Shown here: in pieces, positions 9,998-18,788 of the stretch
How the letters are laid out: every line of letters starts with the position of its first letter
How positions within the stretch are numbered: position 1 is the stretch's first letter
Origin: Trichomonas vaginalis G3
Lineage: Eukaryota; Parabasalia; Trichomonadida; Trichomonadidae
DNA length: 64,000 nucleotides
Direction of reading: 5' to 3'
Assembly: GCF_026262505.1 (NCBI RefSeq)
Contig: NC_067203.1
Span: 10,850,001 to 10,914,000 of the forward strand
The notes under the pieces: generated by a model
The model's input: only the letters and a program-made list of their open reading frames with translations
What the model was told of the DNA's origin: nothing
Databases searched by the model: none
Made by a program: the position numbers and the translations under genes

Positions 9998-11830
9998 CTA
10001 ATTGAGATATTTATAAATCTCTTGATAAGTTTGGTTTTCTGTTGCATTAATATTGAGTTTTCTTGTTGCTTCCAAAGCGATCATGTGAAGATAGTCCAAA
10101 AGCAAGTGTTTGAGTTCTTCTTCAACTTGTTTAGGATCCATTTTCTCTTTCTCATTCTTGTTTTCACTATCTTCAATACGTCTATTTGCAAATTCAACTT
10201 TTTTTGGAACAGACTTAACTAAATTGATCATCTTCTGAGTGATTATTTGCATTATTCCATCATAAACAAGTGAAGTAAATGTTCCTAAGTTAATCCAATC
10301 ATTATCTATTTTAAAAATGGAATCAACTAGGACTGAGCTTGCGGAAGGAAGCTTTGATTTATGTATATGGCTTTCAATAATTCTCTCTGGTAAATTAAGT
10401 ATCCAAAACAAATTTGCATCCGTTTTTTGCAATATTTCTTTTAATGTTTCATCTTCTCTTTGTATTTTTGTTTCTAATAAAGAAGACTCAATCAGATTAA
10501 TGGGATTTTCACACTCTTTAGGCATCACTTCTCTAAGTTTTGTTACAAACGTTGAGATGTCAAATGCAAAATGCGTTTTGAATGTTGTTGTCCTTTGACA
10601 AATTTCTTTGTAAACTAAACAAATTTTCATTGCTATTATTACAATTTCCTTTATTTCATTTTCGATATAGTACTCGTCTCCAAACAGTCTCTTAATGATT
10701 TCAAACAATTGATATGATGTTGATACCTTGAATTCTCCTGAAATCAAAACTGGATTTGAATTTTTAATTTTTTCAATTTCGGGAGCAATTTCAGCTAAAA
10801 GTAACTGTGGATAGAATTGTAGGTTGAGTTTTCCATATATGTTCTGTTCATTTATTGATTGATCAAATGAGTGTTGATTTCTGCACAAATTTCTAATTTC
10901 GCGGAACAATTTTTGTGTTTGAACATATATTGAATGCATTTCTTTGGTAGATGTAGATGTAGCTTTTGTGTTAGATACAATATACTCGGAAACAATTGGC
11001 CAAACAGAATTTAATATGAAATCAAAATGATTCAAAGAATTTTCATAGATAAAGTTGATTACACCATCTTTATTAGTTAACATATCAACTAATGATGACA
11101 TAATATCTGATTTGTTATTTGATTTAATTTGATTAATTTCATTCTTAACAAATTCTTCAGAGAATGTGTTGTATACGAGTTGGTACTGATTTGATAGCAC
11201 TGTGGCATGCAAAACAATTGACAGTGAAGATTTATTGCGAGATGAAACAAATTCAACAAATTTCTGTGAAAGTTTATCATAAAATTTGTTAAGTATCTTA
11301 TTATACTGATGTTTTATGCGATTGATAAGTGCAGGCTGATTAATTGCAGGAAAACTTGCTTTGATAATTGAAAGCCCAATAGATGCATCAAGAAGTGATT
11401 CTACATTAGATTATCTATTAAGCCACAACTCAATTTTTTGGAGTAAATTAACAATATCTAAAGCAAGATTTAAAATCGCCTCTTCTTTTCTTATTTGATG
11501 CAATTCTTGTGCTTTTTGAATATTTAATTGAGATGTTTGTTGAATATTTTTCATTGCATTCTCAATTATACTATGAGAATTTGAAAATGAAGAAATTAAA
11601 ACTGATGTGGTGTCACCAAATTCGATTAATTGCTTTGAAATTGTTACAAACTCTGTATAATTATCATGAATAATTCCTGTAAGACGATTTTTCAACTCTT
11701 CGCAATAATTAGCCAAAGCTACTGCGAAATCCTTTAAAGAGTGGAAACGTGTCATATTGGTCTTTAGGAATTCTCTTGGGCTCTTCCAATTGGAATCATG
11801 AAAGTCCGAAAGATCAAAATGGAATGTCAT
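9998..11830 (-). CDS. COG2: COG complex subunit 2-like, interrupted by one in-frame TAA
   Basis: COG2 is part of lobe A of the conserved oligomeric Golgi complex, which tethers retrograde vesicles at the Golgi. The N-terminal part (residues about 1-140) shows the COG2 pattern: FDLSDFHDSNW near the start, NYTEFVTISKQLIEFGD matching the family's DYADFVNLSTNL block, then a coiled coil and a helix ending KIELWLNR. The downstream part includes HFDFILNSVWPIVSE, matching the family's YDFLVNSVWPQI, and LNLQFYPQLLLAEI. Total length is about 610 codons against roughly 740 in animals. The ATG at 11828-11830 is used because TCATT lies shortly upstream. A TAA at 11411-11413 interrupts the frame, yet homology runs straight across it in the same frame. 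It may be a sequencing error, a recent null mutation or a read-through stop; the sequence does not decide. Confidence 0.78.
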
Positions 11831-11928
11831 TATAACCAAAAATTTTTAATGACTAATGAAAAAGCTATCGGTGTCAATTCAAATGATGGTCGTCATGTCA
11901 AAAATTTTAAAAAGTTTAGTAATATAAC

Positions 11929-11982
11929 AAATTATGGACAAAATTGAATGAGTGAAACGGTTTTCAATTTTGTCCATAATTT
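11929..11982. repeat. Perfect 20-bp inverted repeat
   Basis: AAATTATGGACAAAATTGAA at 11929-11948 is matched exactly by its reverse complement at 11963-11982, with a 14-base loop. It lies just upstream of the COG2 start and next to the larger hairpin at 11986. Confidence 0.9.
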
Positions 11983-11985
11983 GGA

Positions 11986-12060
11986 TATTTTGTTCATTAT
12001 TGAGAGCTTTACAAAATTTGCTTCGCAAATTTTGTAAAGCTCTCAATAATGTACAAAATA
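11986..12060. repeat. 75-nt near-perfect palindrome (hairpin)
   Basis: Two 36-bp arms surround a three-base TTC loop centred at 12023. Only one mismatch (a T-T pair) is present. On the minus strand the apex reads GCGAAGC, the sequence of a well-known, unusually stable DNA mini-hairpin. It lies between COG2 and the ankyrin gene, outside any coding frame. Confidence 0.92.
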
Positions 12061-12171
12061 TGATTTTTATTTATAAAATAGATATGTAATTCAAAATTAT
12101 GACTTATTATAACTTGATCAGTTGTCTATGACAAGATTATCATTAAACAATAAAAATAATATATAGAAACA

Positions 12172-13881
12172 CTAATATTTTGCACCAAATGATCTAAGAA
12201 CTTCGGCTGTTTCTATTCTATTATTTTCTGCTGCATAATGAAGAGAGGTTTTACCATTTTCATCTTTTTCATTGATATTTGCAGCATATGATCTAAGAAC
12301 TTCGGCTGTTTCTATTCTATTATTTTCTGCTGCATAATGAAGAGCGGTTTTGCCATCTTCATCTTTTTCATTGATATATGCACCATTTGAAATAAGAACT
12401 TCGGCTGTTTCTTTACTATTATAATATGCTGCAATTTGAAGAGCTGTTTGTCCATTTTTATTTTTTTCATTGATATTTTATCACCATTTGAAATAAGACT
12501 TTCTGGTTTCTATTCTATTATTTTCTGCTGCATAATGAAGAGCGGTTTTGCCATCTTCATCTTTTTCATTGATATATGCACCATTTGAAATAAGAACTTC
12601 GGCTGTTTCTTTACTATTATAATATGCTGCAATTTGAAGAGCTGTTTGTCCATTTTTATTTTTTTCATTGATATTTATACCATTTGAAATAAGAACTTCG
12701 GCTGTTTCTATTCTATTATTTTCTGCTGCATAATGAAGAGCGGTTTTGCCATCTTCATCTTTTTCATTGATATATGCACCATTTGAAATAAGAACTTCGG
12801 CTGTTTCTTTACTATTATAATATGCTGCAATTTGAAGAGCTGTTTGTCCATTTTTATTTTTTTCATTGATATTTATACCATTTGAAATAAGAACTTCGGC
12901 TGTTTCTATTCTATTATTTTCTGCTGCATAATGAAGAGCGGTTTGTCTATATTTATTTTTTTCATTGACGTTTATATCATGTGAAAGGAAGTATTCGAGT
13001 AAGGATGGAATATTGAACGACGCTTAATTAATAAAGCATTTGTTAAAATCATTGGTTTGATCGAAATAAACTAAAAATGATTCAAGATTATTAAACATTC
13101 CGCAATAATCTAAATCTATCTCTATATCGTATTCGTTCATCAAGAATGTAACAAAATCAATGTTGTGTGAAATAATTGCATATTTCATGCATCTTTCAAT
13201 TGGGATTTGATATTTTAAACATTCGCACATGATCTCCTGATTTCCACCTAGAAATGAAAGATGTATACATTTTTGAGTTATTTCTGAGCTGAATTTCGTT
13301 CTTAATAACTTGAAGCAATCAACTGCACCGTGGTAACAACATAATTCAAGTAATGAATATCCTTTCTTATAATATGGATATAATTCGCTCTCAAGTCTTT
13401 GATCTTTATCAAATCCTTCTTTTTCTGTGAATGAAATGAATGTTTCTAAGTTATTATACATAATTGCCCTGTAAATTGTATTTTCTATATGAATTTGGAG
13501 ATTTTCTGATTTAATTTTTTCGAAATCATCAGATTTGTTTAGTTTAATTCCATATTCTTTATAAAATAAGTATCCGACAGTTAATGGAACTCTAATTTCC
13601 TCGTTTACTTTATAATTATCATATATGAGTTTGGCGAGAGATAAATAAGCCTTTGTATAGCGATTATTATACGGAATGATACATAAAATGTCACTTATAA
13701 TAGTATAAGGAAGATGTTTCTTTGAATCAATCAGTTCTGTTTTGATCAATTTGTAAATCTTGTTTATTTCTTCTTCATTTTCAGTTTTCAGCCTATAAAA
13801 TACATTATATGAATCGATGTAGCATTTATATATACTTCTCAATTCACTGTATTTACTTGAGTGAATGTCTTTATCTGACAT
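12172..13881 (-). pseudogene. Ankyrin-repeat protein gene with DUF3447-type N-terminus, decayed
   Basis: The 285-codon opening part (13024-13881, ATG at 13879-13881) has the alpha-helical N-terminal region of the trichomonad DUF3447/ankyrin family, with blocks such as GYSLLELCCYHGAVDCFKLL. It is followed in the same frame by about eight ankyrin repeats, each with the TALHYAAENN or TALQIAAYYN helix, ending in a TAG at 12172-12174. A TAA at 13024-13026 separates the two parts without changing frame, just where intact relatives continue into the repeats. A second disturbance with missing bases lies in the repeat near 12475-12505. These proteins are thought to be protein-binding scaffolds, and trichomonads have very many, so loss of one copy is unremarkable. 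The first 285 codons might still be translated. Confidence 0.82.
12175..13010 (-). repeat. Ankyrin-coding tandem array with 198-bp higher-order unit
   Basis: Each 99-bp unit encodes one 33-residue ankyrin repeat. Two variants alternate, one with TTACTATTATAATATGCTGC and one with TCTATTCTATTATTTTCTGC, making a 198-bp block repeated about three times with almost no differences. That uniformity points to recent unequal crossover or gene conversion. Confidence 0.88.
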
Positions 13882-14292
13882 GAAAAAAATTTAAAAAATT
13901 CCCAACAAAATTTTTATAACCATATTTAGAATTTTTTATATAAAGACACATTTCAATTCACTGTATTTATTTGAGTGAGTGTCTTGGTCCGACATTAATA
14001 ATTTTTTATATGGAAACATTTCAATTTTTCCATGAATGTTAACATTGATGGAAAATTTTTATCTGTGGAAAATTTTTAAATAGGGTTATTCGTAAGTACC
14101 GCTGTATTTATAAATCTGACAACTTATTTATAAATTCCATGGATTTGGAAAAACCGCAAAAAGTATGAATAACCAATTAAACAATTTGGCACATTTTTTC
14201 TTTATGCTAAAAAATCAATTCTCAGACATACGATTATTTTTGATTCAAATGCTGTTCGGCATTAAAAGCAAAAATAATCATATACCTGAGAA

Positions 14293-14354
14293 TTACACTT
14301 TTCCGACATTTTTGGGTCGCTTCGCGCCCCTGACAAAACGTCGGAAAAGTGTAA
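14293..14354. repeat. Hairpin, 15-bp outer stem, TTC apex
   Basis: TTACACTTTTCCGAC at 14293-14307 pairs with GTCGGAAAAGTGTAA at 14340-14354. An inner GC-rich stem (GGGTCGC with GCGCCCC, one mismatch) ends in TTC at 14321-14323, so the minus strand apex reads GCGAAGC. Confidence 0.85.
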
Positions 14355-14438
14355 ATTTTGCTAGAGTGTGAAGCCACAAACTTACAACATTTCTTTATTC
14401 TAAAAAATCAATTTTGATATAATATAATTTCGAGCCTC

Positions 14439-14476
14439 AGGTGGCTATGCTTGCCCTTCGGGCAAGCATGCCACCT
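14439..14476. repeat. Hairpin, 17-bp stem with one bulge, TTC apex
   Basis: AGGTGGC-T-ATGCTTGCCC pairs with GGGCAAGCATGCCACCT around a TTC loop at 14457-14459. A single unpaired T interrupts the stem. Confidence 0.85.
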
Positions 14477-14802
14477 TCGGCAAAAAATATTTGAATTGAT
14501 TATATGATATGAGTTCATTCAAACTCTCTGAGGTTTATGGCTTTGCGGAAAGCCATATTTGATGAATTCCAATTCTCAATGTAATATAATAACCAAACAA
14601 TAAGTTTTCTATGAGTTTGAATGATAATTACCCTCATATGATGTCAAAAATCATTTAAAATTAAATGATTTTGCTTATGAGTTCAAACTGTAGCTTCCTA
14701 TTAGCATACTGAATCAAATTTGATAATTTTCAGGGTTTTAGAGGATTTTGGAGATGCATTCTAGAATTAAAGTCAATCAGGATATTAAAACCAATCTAAT
14801 GT

Positions 14803-15294
14803 ATGGATTTTATAAAGAGACAAATTTTCTGTGGTTTACAAGACCTAATTATGAGTCTTGATGAAAAGAGACTTTATGAATCAGTAATGGCTAAATATAA
14901 CGAAACGTTAGAACGTGGAAATAAGCTTAAAGAGCGTGAAAATGAAATTAATGCAAGAATGCTTTACCTTTGTAACGAAATTAAAGAACTCGAATTAAAT
15001 AAACCACAGTACGAAATAGAACATGATCATCTCAAAGAAATGGCTGAAAAACTAGGAGAAAAACTTAAACAAATAGAAAATTTTCAAGCTTCTCAATTAT
15101 CAAACGAAGTTGCCCGTCAAATGGAAGGATTAAAAGATTTACAAGATAAAATTAGAAGAAACAATGAACATCTTCGTAAAATAGATGTTGATCACTTGAA
15201 TGCTCAATTTTTAGGAAATATAGAAAGTATAAAGCGCTATATAGAGATCATTAAGAAGAGAAATATAAAGGATACTAAAGGATCACTGTTATAA
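14803..15294 (+). CDS. Small coiled-coil protein, 163 aa
   Basis: Open frame from the ATG at 14803 to a TAA at 15292-15294. A second ATG at 14851 (MSLDEKRLYESV) is also a reasonable start and would drop a less polar 16-residue lead. The protein is almost entirely helical, with heptads of Leu/Ile/Met among Glu, Lys and Asn, from about residue 18 to 150 (YNETLERGNKLKERENEINA, HLKEMAEKLGEKLKQIENF). No family motif is recognised. The size would suit a small subunit of a microtubule- or flagellum-associated complex, but that is only a guess. Confidence 0.72.
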   Translation: MDFIKRQIFCGLQDLIMSLDEKRLYESVMAKYNETLERGNKLKERENEINARMLYLCNEIKELELNKPQYEIEHDHLKEMAEKLGEKLKQIENFQASQLSNEVARQMEGLKDLQDKIRRNNEHLRKIDVDHLNAQFLGNIESIKRYIEIIKKRNIKDTKGSLL

Positions 15295-15481
15295 TGAATA
15301 AAATGTTAGTTATATCTAATTTAATTTCACAATTTTTTTATATATTCTTTCAAATCTCAAAGAAAATTCTATTCTTAATTTAATACAAAGACTACAATCT
15401 AATTTTAATATACAAAAAGTTTGGTTCCAACGACTCTCCTTTAGAATTTTGCTTTGCTTAATCTAAAAAAGCAAAAATTTT

Positions 15482-15555
15482 TGCCTACGACCGGAGTTGA
15501 ACCGGCGACCTTGCGCTTACAAGGCGCACGCAATAACCACTATGCTACGCAGGCA
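15482..15555 (-). tRNA. tRNA-Thr (anticodon UGU)
   Basis: On the minus strand the acceptor stem TGCCTGC pairs with GTAGGCA (one G-U type pair). The anticodon stem TGCGC/GCGCA holds the loop CTTGTAA, giving anticodon TGT. The T-arm reads GCCGGTTCAACTCCGGT. No intron is seen. Confidence 0.92.
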
Positions 15556-15632
15556 GTACATTTTTCAGATTTTCATTTGACCCATAATAATTCTACTACC
15601 TAATTTCAAAATTTGTAAGCAAAATTGTTCAG

Positions 15633-16352
15633 ATGGATAAAAAGGGACTTTTTCGGTATGGCGCTGTTTCCCACGAAACAAAAGTTCTTACCCAACATCC
15701 ACGAGGTGATTTTCTTGTTGATAATGACATAAATTCGCTTCTTAATACTCTCGAAAAATCTTTTCCAATTTCAGTGATCGAAAAGCAGTCCAGATTATAT
15801 ACAATCCGTTCTGATAAAACTGCTAATTACATTGTCATGACTGATAAATCAGTAGATACTGCGAGCTGCGGAGCTTTCCTTAGTGATCTAAAGAAATTAT
15901 GGAATTCATTTTCTGCCATTGAAGAAAATGTATCAAAAGAAGATTCAATTCCTGATAAGTTCGATGGCCAGATTAAAGATTTGATCGAAAAATACAACAA
16001 AGATCGAATTGAAGATACCGAGGACAAACAAAATGATATACCTGAGATTATTCTTGATGAACATAAGCTACCTACAATCGATCCTGATCCTGTTGTTACT
16101 TTAGAAGAATCTAGAGAAGAACCTTTATTGGGATCAGATGCAACACCAGATTTGACAATCACTTTCAATCAAGAGCATTACGATGAGTCACTTACACATC
16201 TCCGAATTAAAATTTGCTGGCAACGTCATAAGATCACAATTTTAATTGCCTTATTCGTTATTATCGTTTCTATTGTCATAATTCTTATAGCTTGTGGAGG
16301 GTTCAACATACAATCATGCATTTCGCACCAAAAAGGTAGTGATTCCAAATAA
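15633..16352 (+). CDS. Longin-domain, tail-anchored membrane protein
   Basis: The 239-residue protein opens with about 110 residues that read as a longin fold, the profilin-like N-terminal domain of VAMP7/Ykt6-type R-SNAREs: KGLFRYGAVSHETKVLTQH, then RLYTIRSDKTANYIVMTDKS, then GAFLSDLKKLWNSFSAIE. A long acidic linker (about 112-190) follows where a SNARE coiled coil would be expected, and I see no convincing R-SNARE layers there. A basic-aromatic stop (KICWQRHK) leads into one membrane span (ITILIALFVIIVSIVIILIA) and a short tail. A SNARE-related protein of endolysosomal or Golgi traffic that lost its SNARE motif, like plant phytolongins, is the best reading. The ATG is 2 bases after TTCAG. 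Confidence 0.68.
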   Translation: MDKKGLFRYGAVSHETKVLTQHPRGDFLVDNDINSLLNTLEKSFPISVIEKQSRLYTIRSDKTANYIVMTDKSVDTASCGAFLSDLKKLWNSFSAIEENVSKEDSIPDKFDGQIKDLIEKYNKDRIEDTEDKQNDIPEIILDEHKLPTIDPDPVVTLEESREEPLLGSDATPDLTITFNQEHYDESLTHLRIKICWQRHKITILIALFVIIVSIVIILIACGGFNIQSCISHQKGSDSK

Positions 16353-16455
16353 TCATAAGAAATTAAGAATCCTGTTGGTATTTTATCGGAATTATATTAA
16401 TATATACTTGTTTTTCATGAATGCTGTTCTATAAAAATAACTCTTATTATATATA

Positions 16456-16653
16456 TATGAATTTATTATACCCATAAATGGAAAAGGGTCTTTTTATCGG
16501 ATTTTCTAGGCTTTCATGATCACAACGCAATATCATTCAATACATATAGTATTCATTATTTTTTATATTACCCAAATATGAAAAAAAAAGGATGATCTAA
16601 AAAAAGTAGTAAAAAACGATTAGCTATAGTAGAATAGTGTTATGACACTCGAG
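16456..16653. repeat. Direct repeat, copy 1 (~198 bp)
   Basis: This block begins TATGAATTTATTATACCCAT and ends at ACACTCGAG. It shares most of its length with 17361-17530, including AAATGGAAAAGGGTCTTTTT and ATCACAACGCAAT. Copy 1 contains about 28 extra bases near its end. Confidence 0.85.
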
Positions 16654-17047
16654 TTTATTTTTAATTCGTAACAAAAAAATAAAAACATAAAAAATCGATA
16701 ATTTTGAATAATTTGAGAACGTTGTGAAACTACATCCCCATCCCATTATAGATTTTAAGGTATTTATGGTCATTTTTGACAGTTGTGTCACTGAATTTTC
16801 CCTGCCATTGTGTGATTTTGAAAATTTGACACAACTTTTAACGAATAAAATTAAATTTCTTAATAATTTTAATAAACACTATACATTAGATATAATAATT
16901 TTCAATTCACTATCAAAATCATTAAAAAAATTTGAATGATATAAAATATTTTGAAAGAAAATATAAAACGAAATCATACATTTATTTATATATATGTATT
17001 TAAATTTTAAGATAAAAAACTATTTTCGTAAAGTGTGTAAAACACGG

Positions 17048-17086
17048 GGAAAAAGTATCACCGCCTTCGGCGGTGATACTTTTTCC
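17048..17086. repeat. Hairpin, perfect 18-bp stem, TTC apex
   Basis: GGAAAAAGTATCACCGCC pairs exactly with its complement around TTC at 17066-17068. Confidence 0.92.
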
Positions 17087-17113
17087 GAATACGCACACGT
17101 TAGCATAAGATGA

Positions 17114-17152
17114 GAAAAAAGTGATACCGCCTTCGGCGGTATCACTTTTTTC
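17114..17152. repeat. Hairpin, perfect 18-bp stem, TTC apex
   Basis: GAAAAAAGTGATACCGCC pairs exactly with its complement around TTC at 17132-17134. Its stem differs from that of the hairpin 66 bp to the left mainly in the order of the ATAC/ATCAC bases, so the two look like paired, independently compensated relatives. Confidence 0.92.
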
Positions 17153-17360
17153 GAATCCCCCACCCTTTTTTAAGAAAAACACTCAAAAACAAAAATTATT
17201 AATAGAATTTCTTTTATTATTATAAAGCTACATATCATACCATATTTTACACACTAAAATAACTATATTTATCAAAAAAGTTTTTTCATCATATATCTTA
17301 TATATCTTTTTATATAACAAAACACACACATCATATAGCTCAAAGGTCACTTGTTATATG

Positions 17361-17530
17361 TATGAATTTATTATGCTCATAAATGGAAAAGGGTCTTTTT
17401 ATTGGATTTTTTAGGCCTCTAGGATCACAACGCAATGTCATACAATACATATAGTGATCATTATTTTTTAAATTATCTAAATATGAAAAAAAAAAGGATG
17501 ATATAGTAGAATAGTGTTGTCGCACTCGAG
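17361..17530. repeat. Direct repeat, copy 2 (~170 bp)
   Basis: Second copy of the block at 16456-16653, ending at GCACTCGAG about 95 bp upstream of the kinase start. It may therefore contribute to that gene's upstream region. Confidence 0.85.
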
Positions 17531-17624
17531 GTTGTCTGGTGGATATGAGGAATGATTCTTTCTTTGATAATGATAACAGTGAGATGCTGATTTTTGAAAT
17601 TATAAACGAGCACTTTTTTCGAAT

Positions 17625-18536
17625 ATGGATCCAAGATTAAGATATATAAAACAAGAGAAACTTGGAGCAGGAACATATGGTATGGTATTCAAAGCTAAAG
17701 ATAAAACCACAGGTAAAATAGTTGCTATTAAGGAAATGATTCTTGATCAAGAGGAAGAAGGAGTTTCTTCAACAACAATGCGCGAAATATCTATACTAAA
17801 GAAAATGAATCATCCGAATATAGTTTCTTTGGTTGATACATATGTTCAAGGAACTCAGCTTACAATTGTTCTTGAATATCTTGATATGAACATAAGAGAT
17901 TATATGAAGAAGCCTGTAAAAATGGACCCAAAACTTGTAAAATCCTATGCATTTCAACTTCTTGCAGGAACTTACTATCTTCACACTCATAGAGTTATAC
18001 ATAGAGATATTAAACCAGATAACCTATTAATCAACCACGATGGATATTTAAAAATATGCGATTTTGGACTTTCTAGGTTCTTTACTATTCCAATTCAGCA
18101 ATATACCGAAAATATCGTTACTCTTTGGTATCGTCCACCAGAAATCCTTTTACATAATCCTATCTACGAAATATCAGCTGACATATGGAGTGTTGGCTGT
18201 GTTATTGCTGAAATTGCTACAAAAACGCCATTATTCCCTGGAGATTCAATTCTTGATCAAATTCATAGAATTTTTAGTGTTCTTGGCACACCAAACGAAG
18301 AAATGTGCAAATTCTTCAAAGATGTCAAGGATGAATTAGTTATAATCCCTACTTATCCTCCGAAAGATTTATCAGATGTCATTAAAGTTAATGATCTATC
18401 ATTGATTGACTTGATATCAAAGCTTATTAACATTGATCCTTGTAAGAGACTCACAGCTAGAGAAGCTTTGCATCATCCTTATTTCAATGATATTCCTGAA
18501 TCAATGAAAAGCAAGTTTTGTCCCGGAGAATTCTAA
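17625..18536 (+). CDS. Cyclin-dependent kinase, CDK1/2-like
   Basis: This is a complete 303-residue CMGC kinase. The Gly-rich loop is GAGTYG (14-19), whose T17 and Y18 match the inhibitory Thr14/Tyr15 of CDK1. The ATP lysine is K36 (VAIKEM). The cyclin-binding C-helix reads EGVSSTTMREISIL in place of the PSTAIRE helix. The catalytic loop HRDIKPDN has D128, the magnesium DFG is at 146-148, and the activation segment YTENIVTLWYRPPEILL has T161, the usual CAK site. All catalytic residues are present, so an active Ser/Thr kinase of cell-cycle or transcription control is expected. The variant C-helix means the cyclin partner cannot be guessed. ATG at 17625 follows GCACTTTTTTCGAAT, an initiator-like sequence. 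Confidence 0.95.
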   Translation: MDPRLRYIKQEKLGAGTYGMVFKAKDKTTGKIVAIKEMILDQEEEGVSSTTMREISILKKMNHPNIVSLVDTYVQGTQLTIVLEYLDMNIRDYMKKPVKMDPKLVKSYAFQLLAGTYYLHTHRVIHRDIKPDNLLINHDGYLKICDFGLSRFFTIPIQQYTENIVTLWYRPPEILLHNPIYEISADIWSVGCVIAEIATKTPLFPGDSILDQIHRIFSVLGTPNEEMCKFFKDVKDELVIIPTYPPKDLSDVIKVNDLSLIDLISKLINIDPCKRLTAREALHHPYFNDIPESMKSKFCPGEF

Positions 18537-18788
18537 TAGAACAAAATTTATTATAAAGTGTATGTTATATTTGTTTGTAGAAACTTACTGATTTTTTTTT
18601 ACTTCTGAATTTACAAAATTTTGATATGAAAGTTTGCAGAATAATAGCAATTCTATTATATAAGATATTTATTTTGTCTACAATATATAATATTAAGCAG
18701 AAGTGTTCAAAAAGTAAATTTTCAAAAAAAGATGATAACGATTAAATATTGTAAACTATTTAAAAAATGAATATCCTATATCGTTGGA

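Larger units (their letters stand above)
13882..14802. other. Intergenic region with a gene-start relic and several hairpins
   Basis: At about 13955-13996 the minus strand repeats the first codons of the adjacent ankyrin gene with changes (reading MSDQDTHSNKYSEL against MSDKDIHSSKYSEL), followed by similar upstream sequence. This is a relic of a second family member or of a local duplication. From 14220 to 14560 several hairpins follow. The open frame at 14165-14371 runs through them and is not a credible gene. Confidence 0.7.
16654..17360. other. Spacer between the direct repeats
   Basis: AT-rich DNA with no credible gene. A plus-strand frame at 16724-16939 has no recognisable features. The only structured parts are the two hairpins at 17048 and 17114. 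Confidence 0.55.

Noticed and set aside
14165-14371. Plus-strand open frame of 68 codons
   Set aside because: It reads through two hairpins and has no gene-like composition.
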